From contig NZ_JBHLWN010000048.1 of assembly GCF_042432825.1 (NCBI RefSeq), forward strand, positions 24,384-88,383: a DNA stretch of 64,000 nucleotides, read 5' to 3'. Position numbers and translations under genes: made by a program. The DNA comes from Gordoniibacillus chartarius. GTDB lineage: Bacteria > Bacillota > Bacilli > Paenibacillales > NBRC-103111. Below the pieces are notes generated by a model. The model worked only from the letters and a program-made list of their open reading frames with translations. It was not told the DNA's origin and made no database searches. Of this stretch, positions 17,629 through 25,786 are shown piece by piece. Every line of letters begins with the position of its first letter. The first letter of the stretch is position 1.

Positions 17629-18069
17629 CTAAATACCGAACCCACGCATAAGCGGAAAAATAAACTGTACAACACTAAGTCCAATACGGAACCAGCTGCC
17701 CAATCCGCCGAACAAGCTCCCGCCTCCGGCTGCTTGCGCTGCTGTACCCCCGCCCTGGCCGCCTCCGTTTCGGAGCCCTCCTAATCCACCGAGTAATGCC
17801 CCTAATCCACCGAGTGCGGCAATTTGCGCTTTAGCTTCGTGAGGACGTGGTGACACTTTGCGCTCGCCGCGCTGTCCATGCAGGACGAGCTCGTTATTTT
17901 CGATGGCAGAGACGTAACCTCCAATAACACTCCCATCCTTGAGCACAATACATACCGGCATTCCGATGTAGCGGCGGTATTCTTCTGAATTTGGTTTGTG
18001 ATGTTCCAAAAATTCACGTCCTCTCATCAAATCAAGCGTATATCCAGCATATGAACAAGCTAGTTCCAT
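17629..18069 (-). CDS. Hypothetical protein with small beta-barrel-like N-terminus and Gly-rich C-terminus
   Basis: 146 residues. Residues 30-65 read YIGMPVCIVLKDGSVIGGYVSAIENNELVLHG, which looks like an LSm/Hfq-like or other small beta-barrel pattern. This is a resemblance only, not an identification. Residues 80-125 are mostly Gly with Ala, Leu and Gln. The last 20 are hydrophobic (GLSVVQFIFPLMRGF) and could be a membrane anchor. No good ribosome site is visible for the ATG at 18069 or for the ATG at 18027 (residue 15), so the start is uncertain. It is divergent from the coiled-coil secreted protein and may be a spore or envelope protein. Confidence 0.6.
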   Translation of the reverse strand: MELACSYAGYTLDLMRGREFLEHHKPNSEEYRRYIGMPVCIVLKDGSVIGGYVSAIENNELVLHGQRGERKVSPRPHEAKAQIAALGGLGALLGGLGGLRNGGGQGGGTAAQAAGGGSLFGGLGSWFRIGLSVVQFIFPLMRGFGI

Positions 18070-18126
18070 GGCTTGTGCTGCTGTACTGCAGATCCAAACT
18101 TTGATATTTCTTTATCTCCAAGAACG

Positions 18127-18156
18127 CTTGACACCTCTCCCAAACGCTGGTAGTAT
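18127..18156 (+). promoter_or_regulatory. SigA-type promoter before the structured leader
   Basis: TTGACA at 18128-18133, a 17-base spacer, and TAGTAT at 18151-18156. Transcription would start near 18163 and run through the leader hairpins into the secreted coiled-coil gene. Confidence 0.6.
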
Positions 18157-18162
18157 AGGGAA

Positions 18163-18296
18163 CAATAGTTCTTATCCGACTTGCTTACGAGGAAGCACCC
18201 GTAAGAAATGGCTGAAAGTCAGCCTTTTCTTGCCGGGTGTTTTTTTGCGTTTCAATCGGGTCGGATAAGAGCATAAATCAAGGAGGTTTGAAGAGT
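18163..18296 (+). promoter_or_regulatory. Structured 5' leader with internal intrinsic terminator (candidate attenuator or small RNA)
   Basis: Between promoter and gene lies a strong terminator: CACCCG (18196-18201), AAGAAA (18203-18208) and GGCTGA (18210-18215) pair with TCAGCC (18219-18224), TTTCTT (18226-18231) and CGGGTG (18234-18239), followed by seven T. CTTACG (18184-18189) can instead pair with CGTAAG (18200-18205), which would break the terminator base. An 11-bp perfect long-range pairing, TCTTATCCGAC (18170-18180) with GTCGGATAAGA (18260-18270), encloses everything. No plus-strand gene ends here, so the terminator must act on the leader transcript. I do not recognise a known riboswitch class. 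Confidence 0.5.
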
Positions 18297-19109
18297 ATGT
18301 GGAATCGATTGGTGAGCAAGGTACTGTTGGTGGTGACGGTTTTCGTTTTAACGGCAGCTTCGTCCGTGAGTGCGGCATCGGTGGAGATGAGCAAGACGAC
18401 GCAAGCTGGATTTGACAAGATGGTGGCATCTGCAGATTCTTCGTTAGCCTCGAGAATATCTCAGCAGTATCAGGATTTGCTTATGCTGCAGCAGCAAAAT
18501 GATCAATGGGATGAGAAGTTGACTGTTATCAACAAGGAAAATGCGGCTCAGCTCTCTCAGTTTAGCAAAGATTTGAAGCAGCTGGATGCCGATAAACAGG
18601 CACGACTCGAAAATGAATACAAACAAGCAAAGGAGCGCTACCAGCCTTTGTTTGATTCGTACACTGCTGTAAACAAACAGATTACTTTCGCTCGATGGCT
18701 CAAAGGGAAAGAGGCTGTTGAGCTGCTTCGCGCTCAAGCGGCTGCATTGAAAATTCCGGTTCAATTAGCTCGGCAAGACATTAAGAACAAGTTGGACGCA
18801 TGGAACGCTGCCAAGAAGGCAACATCTCAAGTGGCCGCAAAAGTCAAACAGACGATCGCAGAGACGAAGCCGCTGCAGGATCAGATCAAAGCAAAGAAGA
18901 AGTCGATTACAAGTTTGAATAGCCAGGTTAAGACAGCATGGAAGCCCTTTTCACCGGCAGTCAAGAAAGGGGATACGACTGCGACTTTAAGTTCTTTGTC
19001 GGGGGTTGTTTCGTTAACCCGGCAAAAAAATGTACAAAAAGAAGGTATTTATGCTTTGGAAATTGGGATTCGGGATATTTTGCAGCGGGCGAAGGCGCAG
19101 ATGAAATAA
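18297..19109 (+). CDS. Secreted coiled-coil protein of unknown function
   Basis: 270 residues starting at the ATG that lies 10 bases after AAGGAGG. Residues 1-28 are a Sec signal peptide (basic MWNRLVSK, hydrophobic LLVVTVFVLTAASSV, and an SAA cleavage region). The rest is hydrophilic, rich in Lys, Gln and Ala, and almost entirely heptad-like helix (SRISQQYQDLLMLQQQND, LKQLDADKQARLENEYKQ). No catalytic motif is seen. It is probably exported to the outside or the cell wall. It stands alone behind a structured leader, so its expression may be attenuated. Function unknown. Confidence 0.75.
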   Translation: MWNRLVSKVLLVVTVFVLTAASSVSAASVEMSKTTQAGFDKMVASADSSLASRISQQYQDLLMLQQQNDQWDEKLTVINKENAAQLSQFSKDLKQLDADKQARLENEYKQAKERYQPLFDSYTAVNKQITFARWLKGKEAVELLRAQAAALKIPVQLARQDIKNKLDAWNAAKKATSQVAAKVKQTIAETKPLQDQIKAKKKSITSLNSQVKTAWKPFSPAVKKGDTTATLSSLSGVVSLTRQKNVQKEGIYALEIGIRDILQRAKAQMK

Positions 19110-19153
19110 ACAGAAACCTTTGCAAGCGAAATATTTCGCAATAATAAATTATA

Positions 19154-19182
19154 TTGTTTACAATCTCGATGCATGTTATGAT
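19154..19182 (+). promoter_or_regulatory. SigA-type promoter of the heptad-repeat protein
   Basis: TTGTTT (19154-19159), a 17-base spacer, TATGAT (19177-19182). The gene starts 38 bases further on, with AAGGAG before its ATG. Confidence 0.55.
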
Positions 19183-19220
19183 GAATTCACCATCTTCAAG
19201 TGGCGTAAGGAGCTGACTAA

Positions 19221-19667
19221 ATGAATGACCGTCAGTTGTTAGAATTAGTGTTGGAAAAAGTTTCAGGTATAGATGCCAAAGTAGACAGGCTGGAGACGCG
19301 GTTCGATGTGCTGGAGACACGGTTTGATGGGCTTGAGGAGCGATTCGATCGCCTAGAAGTTAGGGTAGAACGAATTGAGACGGATGTCTCACACCTCAAA
19401 CAAGCGGTAGCCGAACTGGACTCCGATGTTAAAGAGTTAAAGACGGATGTGGCCGAGATTAAATCGGACGTAGCTGTTATGAAGACGGATATCGCGGGGC
19501 TTAAGTCGGATGTGGCTGTTATGAAGACGGATGTGGCTGAGCTTAAATCGGACGTGGCTGTTTTGAAAACGGACGTAGCGGACCTCAAAGGTAACGAGAA
19601 AATCTTCCTGCAAATGTGGAGCGAGCATGAATTTGCGATTCGCGATCTAAAGCAAGGCTCTCTATAA
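19221..19667 (+). CDS. Small heptad-repeat coiled-coil protein
   Basis: 148 residues, nearly all coiled coil. Residues 15-60 carry VDRLETRFDVLETRFDGLEERFD. Residues 75-120 carry about seven 7-residue units of the type LKSDVAV / MKTDVAE. No signal peptide or membrane segment. Proteins of this kind are common in Bacilli and lack a defined job, and a trimeric or filament-like oligomer is plausible. AAGGAG lies eight bases before the ATG. The tail KGNEKIFLQMWSEHEFAIRDLKQG is the only non-repetitive part. It converges on groEL and shares the bidirectional terminator. Confidence 0.7.
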   Translation: MNDRQLLELVLEKVSGIDAKVDRLETRFDVLETRFDGLEERFDRLEVRVERIETDVSHLKQAVAELDSDVKELKTDVAEIKSDVAVMKTDIAGLKSDVAVMKTDVAELKSDVAVLKTDVADLKGNEKIFLQMWSEHEFAIRDLKQGSL

Positions 19668-19685
19668 CTTTCATAACATATATGA

Positions 19686-19717
19686 AAAAACACCCCGCGA
19701 AATCGCGGGGTGTTCGT
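19686..19717. terminator. Bidirectional terminator between the coiled-coil gene and groEL
   Basis: An 11-bp perfect stem AACACCCCGCG (19689-19699) / CGCGGGGTGTT (19704-19714) flanked by A6 on the left and T-rich sequence on the right, so it can end transcripts from both sides. Confidence 0.85.
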
Positions 19718-19738
19718 TTTATACCGGGATCCGGCTTA

Positions 19739-21373
19739 TTAGAAGCCGCCCATACCGCCCATGCCGCCCATATCAGGCATTGCAGGACCTTTTTCCTTCT
19801 CTGGCTTGTCGGCGATAACTGCTTCTGTTGTCAGGAACATAGCAGCTACGGATGCAGCGTTCTGCAGCGCAGTACGCGTTACCTTCGCAGGGTCAACGAT
19901 GCCGGCTTCGAACATGTTTACCCACTCGCCGGTTGCAGCGTTGTAGCCTGTGCCAACGGATTCTTTCTTCAGGCGCTCAACGATTACGGAGCCTTCTTGA
20001 CCTGCGTTGGAAGCGATGATGCGGATCGGCTCTTCCAGGGAGCGAAGAACGATGTTCACACCAGTCTTCTCGTCGCCTTCAGCTTGAACAGCTGCTACAG
20101 CGTTGTATACGTTCACGAGTGCCGTACCGCCACCGGAAACGATACCTTCTTCTACCGCAGCGCGAGTAGCGTTCAGGGCGTCTTCGATGCGCAGCTTGCG
20201 CTCTTTCAGTTCGGTTTCGGTTGCAGCGCCTACTTTGATAACGGCTACGCCGCCAGCAAGCTTGGCAAGACGCTCTTGAAGCTTCTCTTTGTCGAAGTCG
20301 GAAGTTGTTTCTTCCAGCTGCGAACGGATTTGAGCGATGCGAACGCCGATGTCGGCTTTGTCGCCAGCGCCGTCAACGATGATCGTGTTTTCTTTGGATA
20401 CGCGAACTTGGCGAGCGGAGCCGAGCTGCTCGATGCGAGTCGACTTGAGCTCAAGACCGAGTTCCTCCGTAATCACTTGGCCGCCTGTCAGGGCAGCAAT
20501 ATCGCCCAGCATAGCTTTGCGGCGGTCGCCGAAGCCAGGAGCTTTAACAGCTACGCAAGTGAATGTGCCGCGCAGACGGTTAACGATCAGGGTTGCTTGT
20601 GCTTCGCCTTCTACGTCTTCTGCGATGATCAGCAGCTGCTTGCCGGATTGTACGACTTTCTCCAGGACAGGCAGGATCTCTTGGATGTTGGAGATTTTCT
20701 TGTCCGTGATCAGGATGTACGGGTTGTCCAGAACAGCGATCATTTTGTCGGTGTCAGTGATCATATACGGCGAGATGTAGCCGCGGTCGAACTGCATACC
20801 TTCAACGACTTCGAGGTCCGTTGTGAAGCCTTTGGACTCTTCTACGGTAATAACGCCGTCGTTGCCGACCTTCTCCATTGCTTCGGCGATCAGCTGGCCG
20901 ACTTCTTCGTCAGCAGCAGAGATAGCCGCAACTTGAGCGATCGATTGCTTGCCTTCGATAGGCTTCGCGATGTTTTTCAGCTCGTCAACTGCAGCTTTAA
21001 CCGCTTTGTCGATACCTTTGCGAACGACCATCGGGTTTGCGCCTGCAGTAACGTTCTTCAGGCCTTCGCGGATCATAGCTTGTGCCAGTACAGTTGCAGT
21101 TGTCGTACCGTCGCCTGCTACGTCGTTGGTCTTCGTTGCAACTTCTTTAACGAGCTGAGCGCCCATGTTCTCGAATGCGTCTTCGAGCTCGATTTCCTTC
21201 GCGATTGTAACACCGTCGTTTGTGATCAGCGGGGAGCCGAATTTTTTCTCCAGAACGACGTTGCGGCCTTTAGGACCGAGGGTTACTTTCACAGCGTTAG
21301 CCAGGGCGTCAACACCACGCAGCATCGAGCGGCGTGCGTCTTCGCTGAACTTGATTTCTTTTGCCATGTTCAA
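19739..21373 (-). CDS. groEL: Chaperonin GroEL (60 kDa)
   Basis: A 544-residue group I chaperonin subunit that folds proteins in an ATP-driven double ring with GroES. It starts MAKEIKFSEDAR after an extra MN, contains LGPKGRNVVL, the nucleotide loop AGDGTTTATVLAQ near residue 88 and VVEGMQFDRGYISPY, and ends in the GGMGGMGGF tail. Full length and unbroken. A short 74-base gap separates it from groES, and the pair shares the CIRCE-controlled promoter upstream of groES. The second Met (MAKE) may be the true start. Confidence 0.98.
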   Translation of the reverse strand: MNMAKEIKFSEDARRSMLRGVDALANAVKVTLGPKGRNVVLEKKFGSPLITNDGVTIAKEIELEDAFENMGAQLVKEVATKTNDVAGDGTTTATVLAQAMIREGLKNVTAGANPMVVRKGIDKAVKAAVDELKNIAKPIEGKQSIAQVAAISAADEEVGQLIAEAMEKVGNDGVITVEESKGFTTDLEVVEGMQFDRGYISPYMITDTDKMIAVLDNPYILITDKKISNIQEILPVLEKVVQSGKQLLIIAEDVEGEAQATLIVNRLRGTFTCVAVKAPGFGDRRKAMLGDIAALTGGQVITEELGLELKSTRIEQLGSARQVRVSKENTIIVDGAGDKADIGVRIAQIRSQLEETTSDFDKEKLQERLAKLAGGVAVIKVGAATETELKERKLRIEDALNATRAAVEEGIVSGGGTALVNVYNAVAAVQAEGDEKTGVNIVLRSLEEPIRIIASNAGQEGSVIVERLKKESVGTGYNAATGEWVNMFEAGIVDPAKVTRTALQNAASVAAMFLTTEAVIADKPEKEKGPAMPDMGGMGGMGGF

Positions 21374-21447
21374 GAACCTCCTAATAGAAAATGGTTACGT
21401 ATTCTTGGTTGAGCTTTAAGTAAATGCGATGTATGTGCACCGCTAAA

Positions 21448-21729
21448 TTAGGCTAATACGGCGAGGATATCGCTCTCACGCAGGATGAGCAGCTCGCGTC
21501 CTTCGTACTTCACTTCAGTCCCTGCATATTTGGAGAAAATGATCCGGTCGCCTTCCTTCACTTCCAGCGGAACGCGGACTCCGTCCTTCAGCGCGCCGGC
21601 GCCGACAGCTACGACTTTGCCTTCTTGCGGCTTCTCTTTCGCCGTATCCGGCAGCACGATGCCGCTTGCTGTTGTCTCCTCTTTTGCAATGGCTTCAATG
21701 ACTACGCGATCACCCAACGGTTTGATCAT
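21448..21729 (-). CDS. groES: Co-chaperonin GroES (10 kDa)
   Basis: A 93-residue lid protein for GroEL. It starts MIKPLGDRVVIE and carries the mobile loop KEETTASGIVLPDTAKEKPQ, then EGDRIIFSKYAGTEVKY and ILRESDILAVL. Length is as expected. AAGGAGG lies eight bases before the ATG. First gene of the groESL operon. Confidence 0.98.
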   Translation of the reverse strand: MIKPLGDRVVIEAIAKEETTASGIVLPDTAKEKPQEGKVVAVGAGALKDGVRVPLEVKEGDRIIFSKYAGTEVKYEGRELLILRESDILAVLA

Positions 21730-21778
21730 GAGAAAATTAGCCTCCTTTAGATTGGTGGGATGTAGTGGTTTAGATTTA

Positions 21779-21805
21779 TTAGCACTCGTAAGTGGTTAGT
21801 GCTAA
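21779..21805 (-). promoter_or_regulatory. CIRCE operator (HrcA binding site)
   Basis: TTAGCACTC (21779-21787), nine-base spacer, TAGTGCTAA (21797-21805), a match to the CIRCE inverted repeat with one base off in the second arm. It lies in the groES leader, just after the promoter, where HrcA represses groESL until heat stress. Confidence 0.95.
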
Positions 21806-21816
21806 CAACACTTTTT

Positions 21817-21845
21817 ATGATACTCAGATTTGGGCGCGAATGCAA
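21817..21845 (-). promoter_or_regulatory. SigA promoter of groESL
   Basis: On the minus strand TTGCAT (21845-21840), a 17-base spacer, and TATCAT (21822-21817). The start would fall just inside the CIRCE element, as is usual for HrcA-controlled genes. Confidence 0.75.
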
Positions 21846-21955
21846 GGGGGTTTACATATTTTTTAGGTTGACTGGGGATATAGGCCCTTGCTTGCCACAC
21901 CTTCAACAGTGTATCCATGCGCAGGGGAATTATTCCAGTTATTTGGAGTCTATTT

Positions 21956-22449
21956 CATGAAGGTATTCGGCTATCTATGGAGTAAACGGTAAGCACGATG
22001 TCTTTGGGTTCATACGGGGTTAGTTTATTGGGCAGCGACTTTCTTCCGAGTACGGCACCAAGAAGCTGTTGCAGCTGCTGCTGACACATACGTGGTCAGT
22101 TCTCCACATCGTCGTAGGCAAATCATAATATTCTCCACCCCTCGATGATTAGGTGGTTCTGTCTGAACAGATTGCTTGCGAACTGCCTGCGGCTCGCGTC
22201 GCGGCATGCAAGTTGTCCCCGTCGATTTCTATGTCAATAATTAACGGTGGCAAAATATATGCGAAGTCCAAATAGCGTGTCGAATTGAGGGATCAGCTTG
22301 TCGAAGCTGCCGAGTGCCGGGATCATGTACTTGCCTTAAGTAGAGCGGCTCTGCATGACCATGCCCCTCCTTAACTGCCTCAAACTTTCCCCGGTTCTTT
22401 AGCGGCAATGACTTTGAAACCAGTTTGTATAGTCGATCTTGAAGTTCAT
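21956..22449 (-). pseudogene. Decayed copy of the endonuclease-fold gene found intact at 37,406
   Basis: Read on the minus strand across frames, this stretch gives pieces that line up in order with the intact protein at 37,406-38,080. LIPQFDTLFGLRIYFATV matches LIPEYEVNDFRDGKRYIDFVF, IDIEIDG matches LAIEIDG, and NLFRQNHLIIEGWRILWFAYDDVEN-PRMCQQQLQQLLG matches the intact stretch from LLRQNHLLLDDWQLLRFSYDL to QQMIQQFMG. Several stops and at least one frameshift break it. The ATG at 22449 follows GGGAG and lies behind the same hairpin leader as the intact gene. It is therefore a dead paralog. Its C-terminal third is no longer recognisable. Confidence 0.7.
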
Positions 22450-22480
22450 AGTTGACACACTCCCGTCAGAATGCAGAAAA

Positions 22481-22550
22481 ACAAAAAGCCGCCAGCCCTA
22501 AAGTAAGGGTAAGCGGCGTGTGCCTCACGACTTAGTCGATATTCTACATC
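22481..22550 (-). ncRNA. Hairpin leader element, copy 2 (before the nuclease pseudogene)
   Basis: On the minus strand GTCGTGAGGCACACGCCGC leads into a hairpin (GCCGC 22517-22513 with GCGGC 22492-22488, inner CCCT/AGGG), followed by GCTTTTTGTTTTT. The upstream GTGARGCACACGCCGC block is shared with the elements at 38,090-38,170 and 38,370-38,450. The remaining 22,551-22,764 has no gene that I can support, only GC-rich inverted blocks of the kind listed at 29,104-29,500. Confidence 0.55.
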
Positions 22551-22764
22551 GGAATGGGTATTATTTAAGTGTTTCATTTGGATGGAGCTTTCGTTTGCCT
22601 TTTCATGGTTCGCATTGCGTCAGTAGACCGGCTTACGCGAGCTGTAAAGGCCATTTGGGACGTTGCAGGCCGCAAAGTAACAACGGCTGTTTGCAACCGC
22701 CGTCGTGGCCGCTATAGTTCGTACCGTTCAAGCGGACAATGAATTTGTGGCAGTTTGACGGCAA

Positions 22765-22806
22765 TAAAAAAAACCGACACCCAGCCAGAAGCTGCATGCC
22801 GGTCGA
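22765..22806 (-). terminator. Terminator of tatC
   Basis: On the minus strand ACCGGCA, then a CAGC/GCTG pair around a short loop, then TGTCGGT and a run of eight T. It lies just after the tatC stop. Confidence 0.8.
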
Positions 22807-22814
22807 ACATTTCC

Positions 22815-23570
22815 TTATTTCTCCCCATACTCCGCTTCCCAGGCCAAATCCTGCTCCAGCTGCTTGCGATACACCCTGCGCGACAGCAGAACGGAAAATT
22901 CGTAGAGCAGTATCGTCGGAATGAACACGATGATGGCCGATAACAGGTCCGGTGGGGTAATAATGGCGGCGATAATGACGAGAAGCATGTACGCCCAACG
23001 GCGCAGCTTGACGAGCCGATCCGGGTTGAGGATACGGATTTTCGTCAAGAACATGACGATGATCGGCAGCTCGAAAATGAGCGAGACGGGCAGGATGATG
23101 TTAAACATGAAGCCGAAATATTGCGCCATACCGTACGTCTCGGTGATGCCTACACTGGTCGAGATACCACTCCCGAAGAAGAAGGCCATCGGAAAAACGA
23201 CGAAGTAAGCAAAGGCAATGCCGACGAGAAACAAGACGACAGCGCCAGGGATGTACATGAGCGTCGCGCGCTGCTCGATCGGCCGCAGTCCCGGCTTCAC
23301 GAAGGCCCACAGGTGGTACAATGCGACCGGCAGCACGAGCAGCAGGCCGATGAGAAGGCCGAAATTCATATAGATGCGTATCGGCTCCCACGGAGAGAAG
23401 GCGTGCAGCTCCATTCCGGCTGCGGGCGGCTGCTTCGATAAGAACAGAATGACCCGCTGGGCAAAAAACAAGCCGCCGCACATGCCGACGACGAGCGCAA
23501 TTAATACCCATATTAATCGCTTGCGTAGCTCTTGAAGATGCTCGACCAGCGTTTGTTGATCTTGGTCCAT
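22815..23570 (-). CDS. tatC: Twin-arginine translocase subunit TatC
   Basis: About 251 residues with six membrane helices, the receptor core of the Tat system that exports folded proteins. The start LVEHLQELRKRLIW is the conserved cytoplasmic N-terminus, and FVKPGLRPIEQR and the GISTSVGITETYGMAQYFGFM loop are typical. The ATG at 23570 is preferred to the one at 23576 because it lies nine rather than three bases after GAGAGG. It follows tatA by about 14 bases and forms a single TatA-TatC pair of the type common in Firmicutes. Confidence 0.95.
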   Translation of the reverse strand: MDQDQQTLVEHLQELRKRLIWVLIALVVGMCGGLFFAQRVILFLSKQPPAAGMELHAFSPWEPIRIYMNFGLLIGLLLVLPVALYHLWAFVKPGLRPIEQRATLMYIPGAVVLFLVGIAFAYFVVFPMAFFFGSGISTSVGITETYGMAQYFGFMFNIILPVSLIFELPIIVMFLTKIRILNPDRLVKLRRWAYMLLVIIAAIITPPDLLSAIIVFIPTILLYEFSVLLSRRVYRKQLEQDLAWEAEYGEK

Positions 23571-23584
23571 ATGCATATTCCTCT

Positions 23585-24145
23585 CTATTCGGGAAGCCGG
23601 CGCGGATCGGCCGGCCGGCGGCGGGTACGTTCGGGCGGCGAGGCAGCCGCTTCCCCATGCTCGGACGGGTCATCCGATGACGACAGCCCGGTTGGGCTAG
23701 CTGCTGCCGAATGCTCCGAACTCGAAGCCGTTGGAGTCCGCTCGGATAACGGGGTTAGTACGGAAGAAGCCTCGGCCCTCAGCGACGCAGCTACAGAAGC
23801 ACGCTCGGATGACAATGACGCCCCTCCAGTATCGTGAGCCGCCGAATTCAGCTCCGCCAAAAAATCCGCGCCAAACAGCCCGGCATCATGCTCAGCTTCT
23901 GGCTGTGCTGCCGCCATATCCGCAGGCGCAGTCGTCGGCGCCGGCTTCCGGGCCGCAGCGTTGTCCGCTCTGCGCTGTTCCGGGTCACGCGTGAGCTCCA
24001 CCATAAACGTGCCGGCCATGGTACGCGCCTCACGGACGAAACGCCCCACCTTGCGGCCGACCTCAGGCATTCGCTCCGGTCCGAACAATAGTAACGCAGC
24101 GAGGGCGATCAGCACAAACTCCGATATTCCGATATTGCCCAGCAT
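23585..24145 (-). CDS. tatA: Twin-arginine translocase subunit TatA/B with long polar tail
   Basis: 186 residues. Residues 5-22 form the single membrane helix (ISEFVLIALAALLLFGPE), followed by the hinge FGPERMPEVGRKVGRF and an amphipathic helix. The PER-PEVG hinge is TatB-like, as in one-component TatA/B systems. Unusually for TatA (about 60-90 residues), more than 110 residues of Ala, Ser, Pro and Glu-rich sequence follow, probably disordered. It forms the pore or acts with TatC in the membrane. It lies just upstream of tatC and downstream of the molybdenum cofactor genes, whose enzymes are frequent Tat clients. Confidence 0.9.
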   Translation of the reverse strand: MLGNIGISEFVLIALAALLLFGPERMPEVGRKVGRFVREARTMAGTFMVELTRDPEQRRADNAAARKPAPTTAPADMAAAQPEAEHDAGLFGADFLAELNSAAHDTGGASLSSERASVAASLRAEASSVLTPLSERTPTASSSEHSAAASPTGLSSSDDPSEHGEAAASPPERTRRRPADPRRLPE

Positions 24146-24174
24146 GGCGTCTCGCCCCCTTCCCTCTTCAAAAA

Positions 24175-25251
24175 TTACTTGCCGAGCAATCCGCCGTAGC
24201 CCAGCTCGACGATGTCACGCCGCGTCACCCGCTCACCGGCGCAAACGAGCGGCAGCAGCGCGTCGAACGACGTATACGGGTCGTGCATGACGCAGCCCGG
24301 CAGCCCCATGATCGGCGTGTCGCCATGATACGCCATCATGAGCATGGAGCCCGGTAGCATCGGCGTGCCGTAGCTGACGACTTCCGCTCCGCTGAGCCGG
24401 ATCGCCCCCGGCGTCCGGTCGTCAGGATCGACGGACATCCCGCCGGTCACCAGCACCAAGTCCACACCTGCTTCCAGGAAACGCCGAATTTCCCCAACGA
24501 TAAATTCGCTTTCGTCCGGTGCGAACCGCTGCTCGACGACGACGCTCCCGAGCGCTTCGACTTTCGCCCTCACGGCCGGTCCGAATTTATCGGCGATACG
24601 TCCTTTGTACACCTCGCCGCCGGTTGTCACAACGCCGACTTGAAGCTTGCGGAAAGGCTTGACCCGAAACGGCGCCTCCCCACCGTGTGCGGCCCGGTAC
24701 TCGGCAGCGAGCCGCTCCACCTCGGCGATCCTCTCCTCCGCAACGACAAGCGGAATGACGCGCGTACCGGCCAGCGAGCGCCCTGGCTCGGCAACGGTAT
24801 TCGTCCGCACTGTGGACAGCACAACCTGCTCCAGCGAGTTTACGGCGTCGACAAAATTCCGGTCCACGAGCGCCAGACCGTGAGCGGCAGCCTTCAGCGA
24901 CACTTTCCCTTCATGCGCTTCCGTCAGCGTAACGCCTGTGCCCGCAACCGCAGCGGCCATACGCGCAGCCGCCTCGTCTTCATGCAGGTAGCCTTCCGCC
25001 AGCTCCAGCGTGTAAATATGCTCCTTGCCGATGCTGAGCAAAGCCGGAATGTCTTCCGCCTGCACGACATGGCCCTTCTTAAACAGCCGTCCTTTGAATT
25101 CCCCAGGCAATATTTGGGTCAAATCATGTGCCAGCACGAGTCCGACCGCATCCTCGACGGCGACTTCGCGCAGCATGGAGCCTACCGCCGGATCGGCCTT
25201 CAGCTTCAGCCCTTCGGCATCTGTCAAACCGCGCCCTTCGGCAAGGCTCAT
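24175..25251 (-). CDS. MoeA-like molybdopterin-binding protein
   Basis: 358 residues. The C-terminal half is a MoCF_biosynth fold: LQVGVVTTGGEVY near residue 220, then LVLVTGGMSVDPDDRTP, which is the molybdopterin-binding TGG-S-D pattern, and GTPMLPGSMLM and GLPGCVM. The N-terminal half (EDAVGLVLAHDLTQILPGEFKGRLFKKG) resembles the MoeA entry domain but is shorter and lacks a clear full MoeA arrangement. It probably handles molybdopterin-adenylate or molybdate insertion. The ATG overlaps the mogA stop by four bases, so the two are coupled. Confidence 0.8.
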   Translation of the reverse strand: MSLAEGRGLTDAEGLKLKADPAVGSMLREVAVEDAVGLVLAHDLTQILPGEFKGRLFKKGHVVQAEDIPALLSIGKEHIYTLELAEGYLHEDEAAARMAAAVAGTGVTLTEAHEGKVSLKAAAHGLALVDRNFVDAVNSLEQVVLSTVRTNTVAEPGRSLAGTRVIPLVVAEERIAEVERLAAEYRAAHGGEAPFRVKPFRKLQVGVVTTGGEVYKGRIADKFGPAVRAKVEALGSVVVEQRFAPDESEFIVGEIRRFLEAGVDLVLVTGGMSVDPDDRTPGAIRLSGAEVVSYGTPMLPGSMLMMAYHGDTPIMGLPGCVMHDPYTSFDALLPLVCAGERVTRRDIVELGYGGLLGK

Positions 25252-25739
25252 CCGTGATCGCCCTCCCGGCCGGTCAGGATGCCTAGCGCGTGAGGGAGCT
25301 GGTCCATGATGACGGCGAGATTTTCGTGCACACCCTTCGGGCTTCCCGGCAAATTAATGATCAGGGTTCGTCCGCGGATGCCGGAGACGGCTCGCGACAG
25401 CATCGCTTGCGGCGTCTTCTGCATCGCGCCCGCCCGCATCGCTTCGGCGAAGCCCGGAGCCAGCCTGTCCACAACGGCGAGCGTCGCTTCCGGCGTCACA
25501 TCCCGCATCGCAAGCCCCGTTCCCCCAGTCGTCAAAATCAAGTCCGCGCTGTAATAGTCGGTCATCTCGATGAGCGCGGCCATAATCTCGTCCTTCTCGT
25601 CGGGTACGACTCGATATTCGATGATTTCCCCATTCATCTCTTCTTCCACCAGCTCGCGAATCACCTGGGCGCTCGTGTCTTCACGCTCGCCGCGGGAGCC
25701 TCTGTCGCTGGCCGTTAGAATCGCTACCTTCCATCGCAC
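25248..25739 (-). CDS. moaB: Molybdopterin adenylyltransferase MogA/MoaB
   Basis: 163 residues of the MogA/MoaB family that adenylates molybdopterin before metal insertion. AILTASDRGSRGEREDTSAQ at the start, ADLILTTGGTGLAMRDVTPEAT near residue 75 (the molybdopterin-binding loop) and LIINLPGSPKGVHENL are diagnostic. The GTG start is preceded by AGGAGAGG. It is coupled to the MoeA-like gene and follows moaC by 47 bases. Confidence 0.92.
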   Translation of the reverse strand: MRWKVAILTASDRGSRGEREDTSAQVIRELVEEEMNGEIIEYRVVPDEKDEIMAALIEMTDYYSADLILTTGGTGLAMRDVTPEATLAVVDRLAPGFAEAMRAGAMQKTPQAMLSRAVSGIRGRTLIINLPGSPKGVHENLAVIMDQLPHALGILTGREGDHG

Positions 25740-25786
25740 GCAGGCTCACCTCTCCTTTTACTTATCACTGTATCAGATTTTGCCGA

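Noticed and set aside
19682..21412. Long plus-strand open frame opposite groEL
   Set aside because: It is the antisense of an intact GroEL gene with no ribosome site or protein-like composition.
21850..22100. YolD-like relic
   Set aside because: A weak likeness to YolD patterns was considered, but the alignment with the intact endonuclease protein explains the stretch better.
22025..22207. Small minus-strand gene of 60 residues
   Set aside because: It is one frame of the decayed endonuclease copy. The homologous residues lie in the neighbouring frames.
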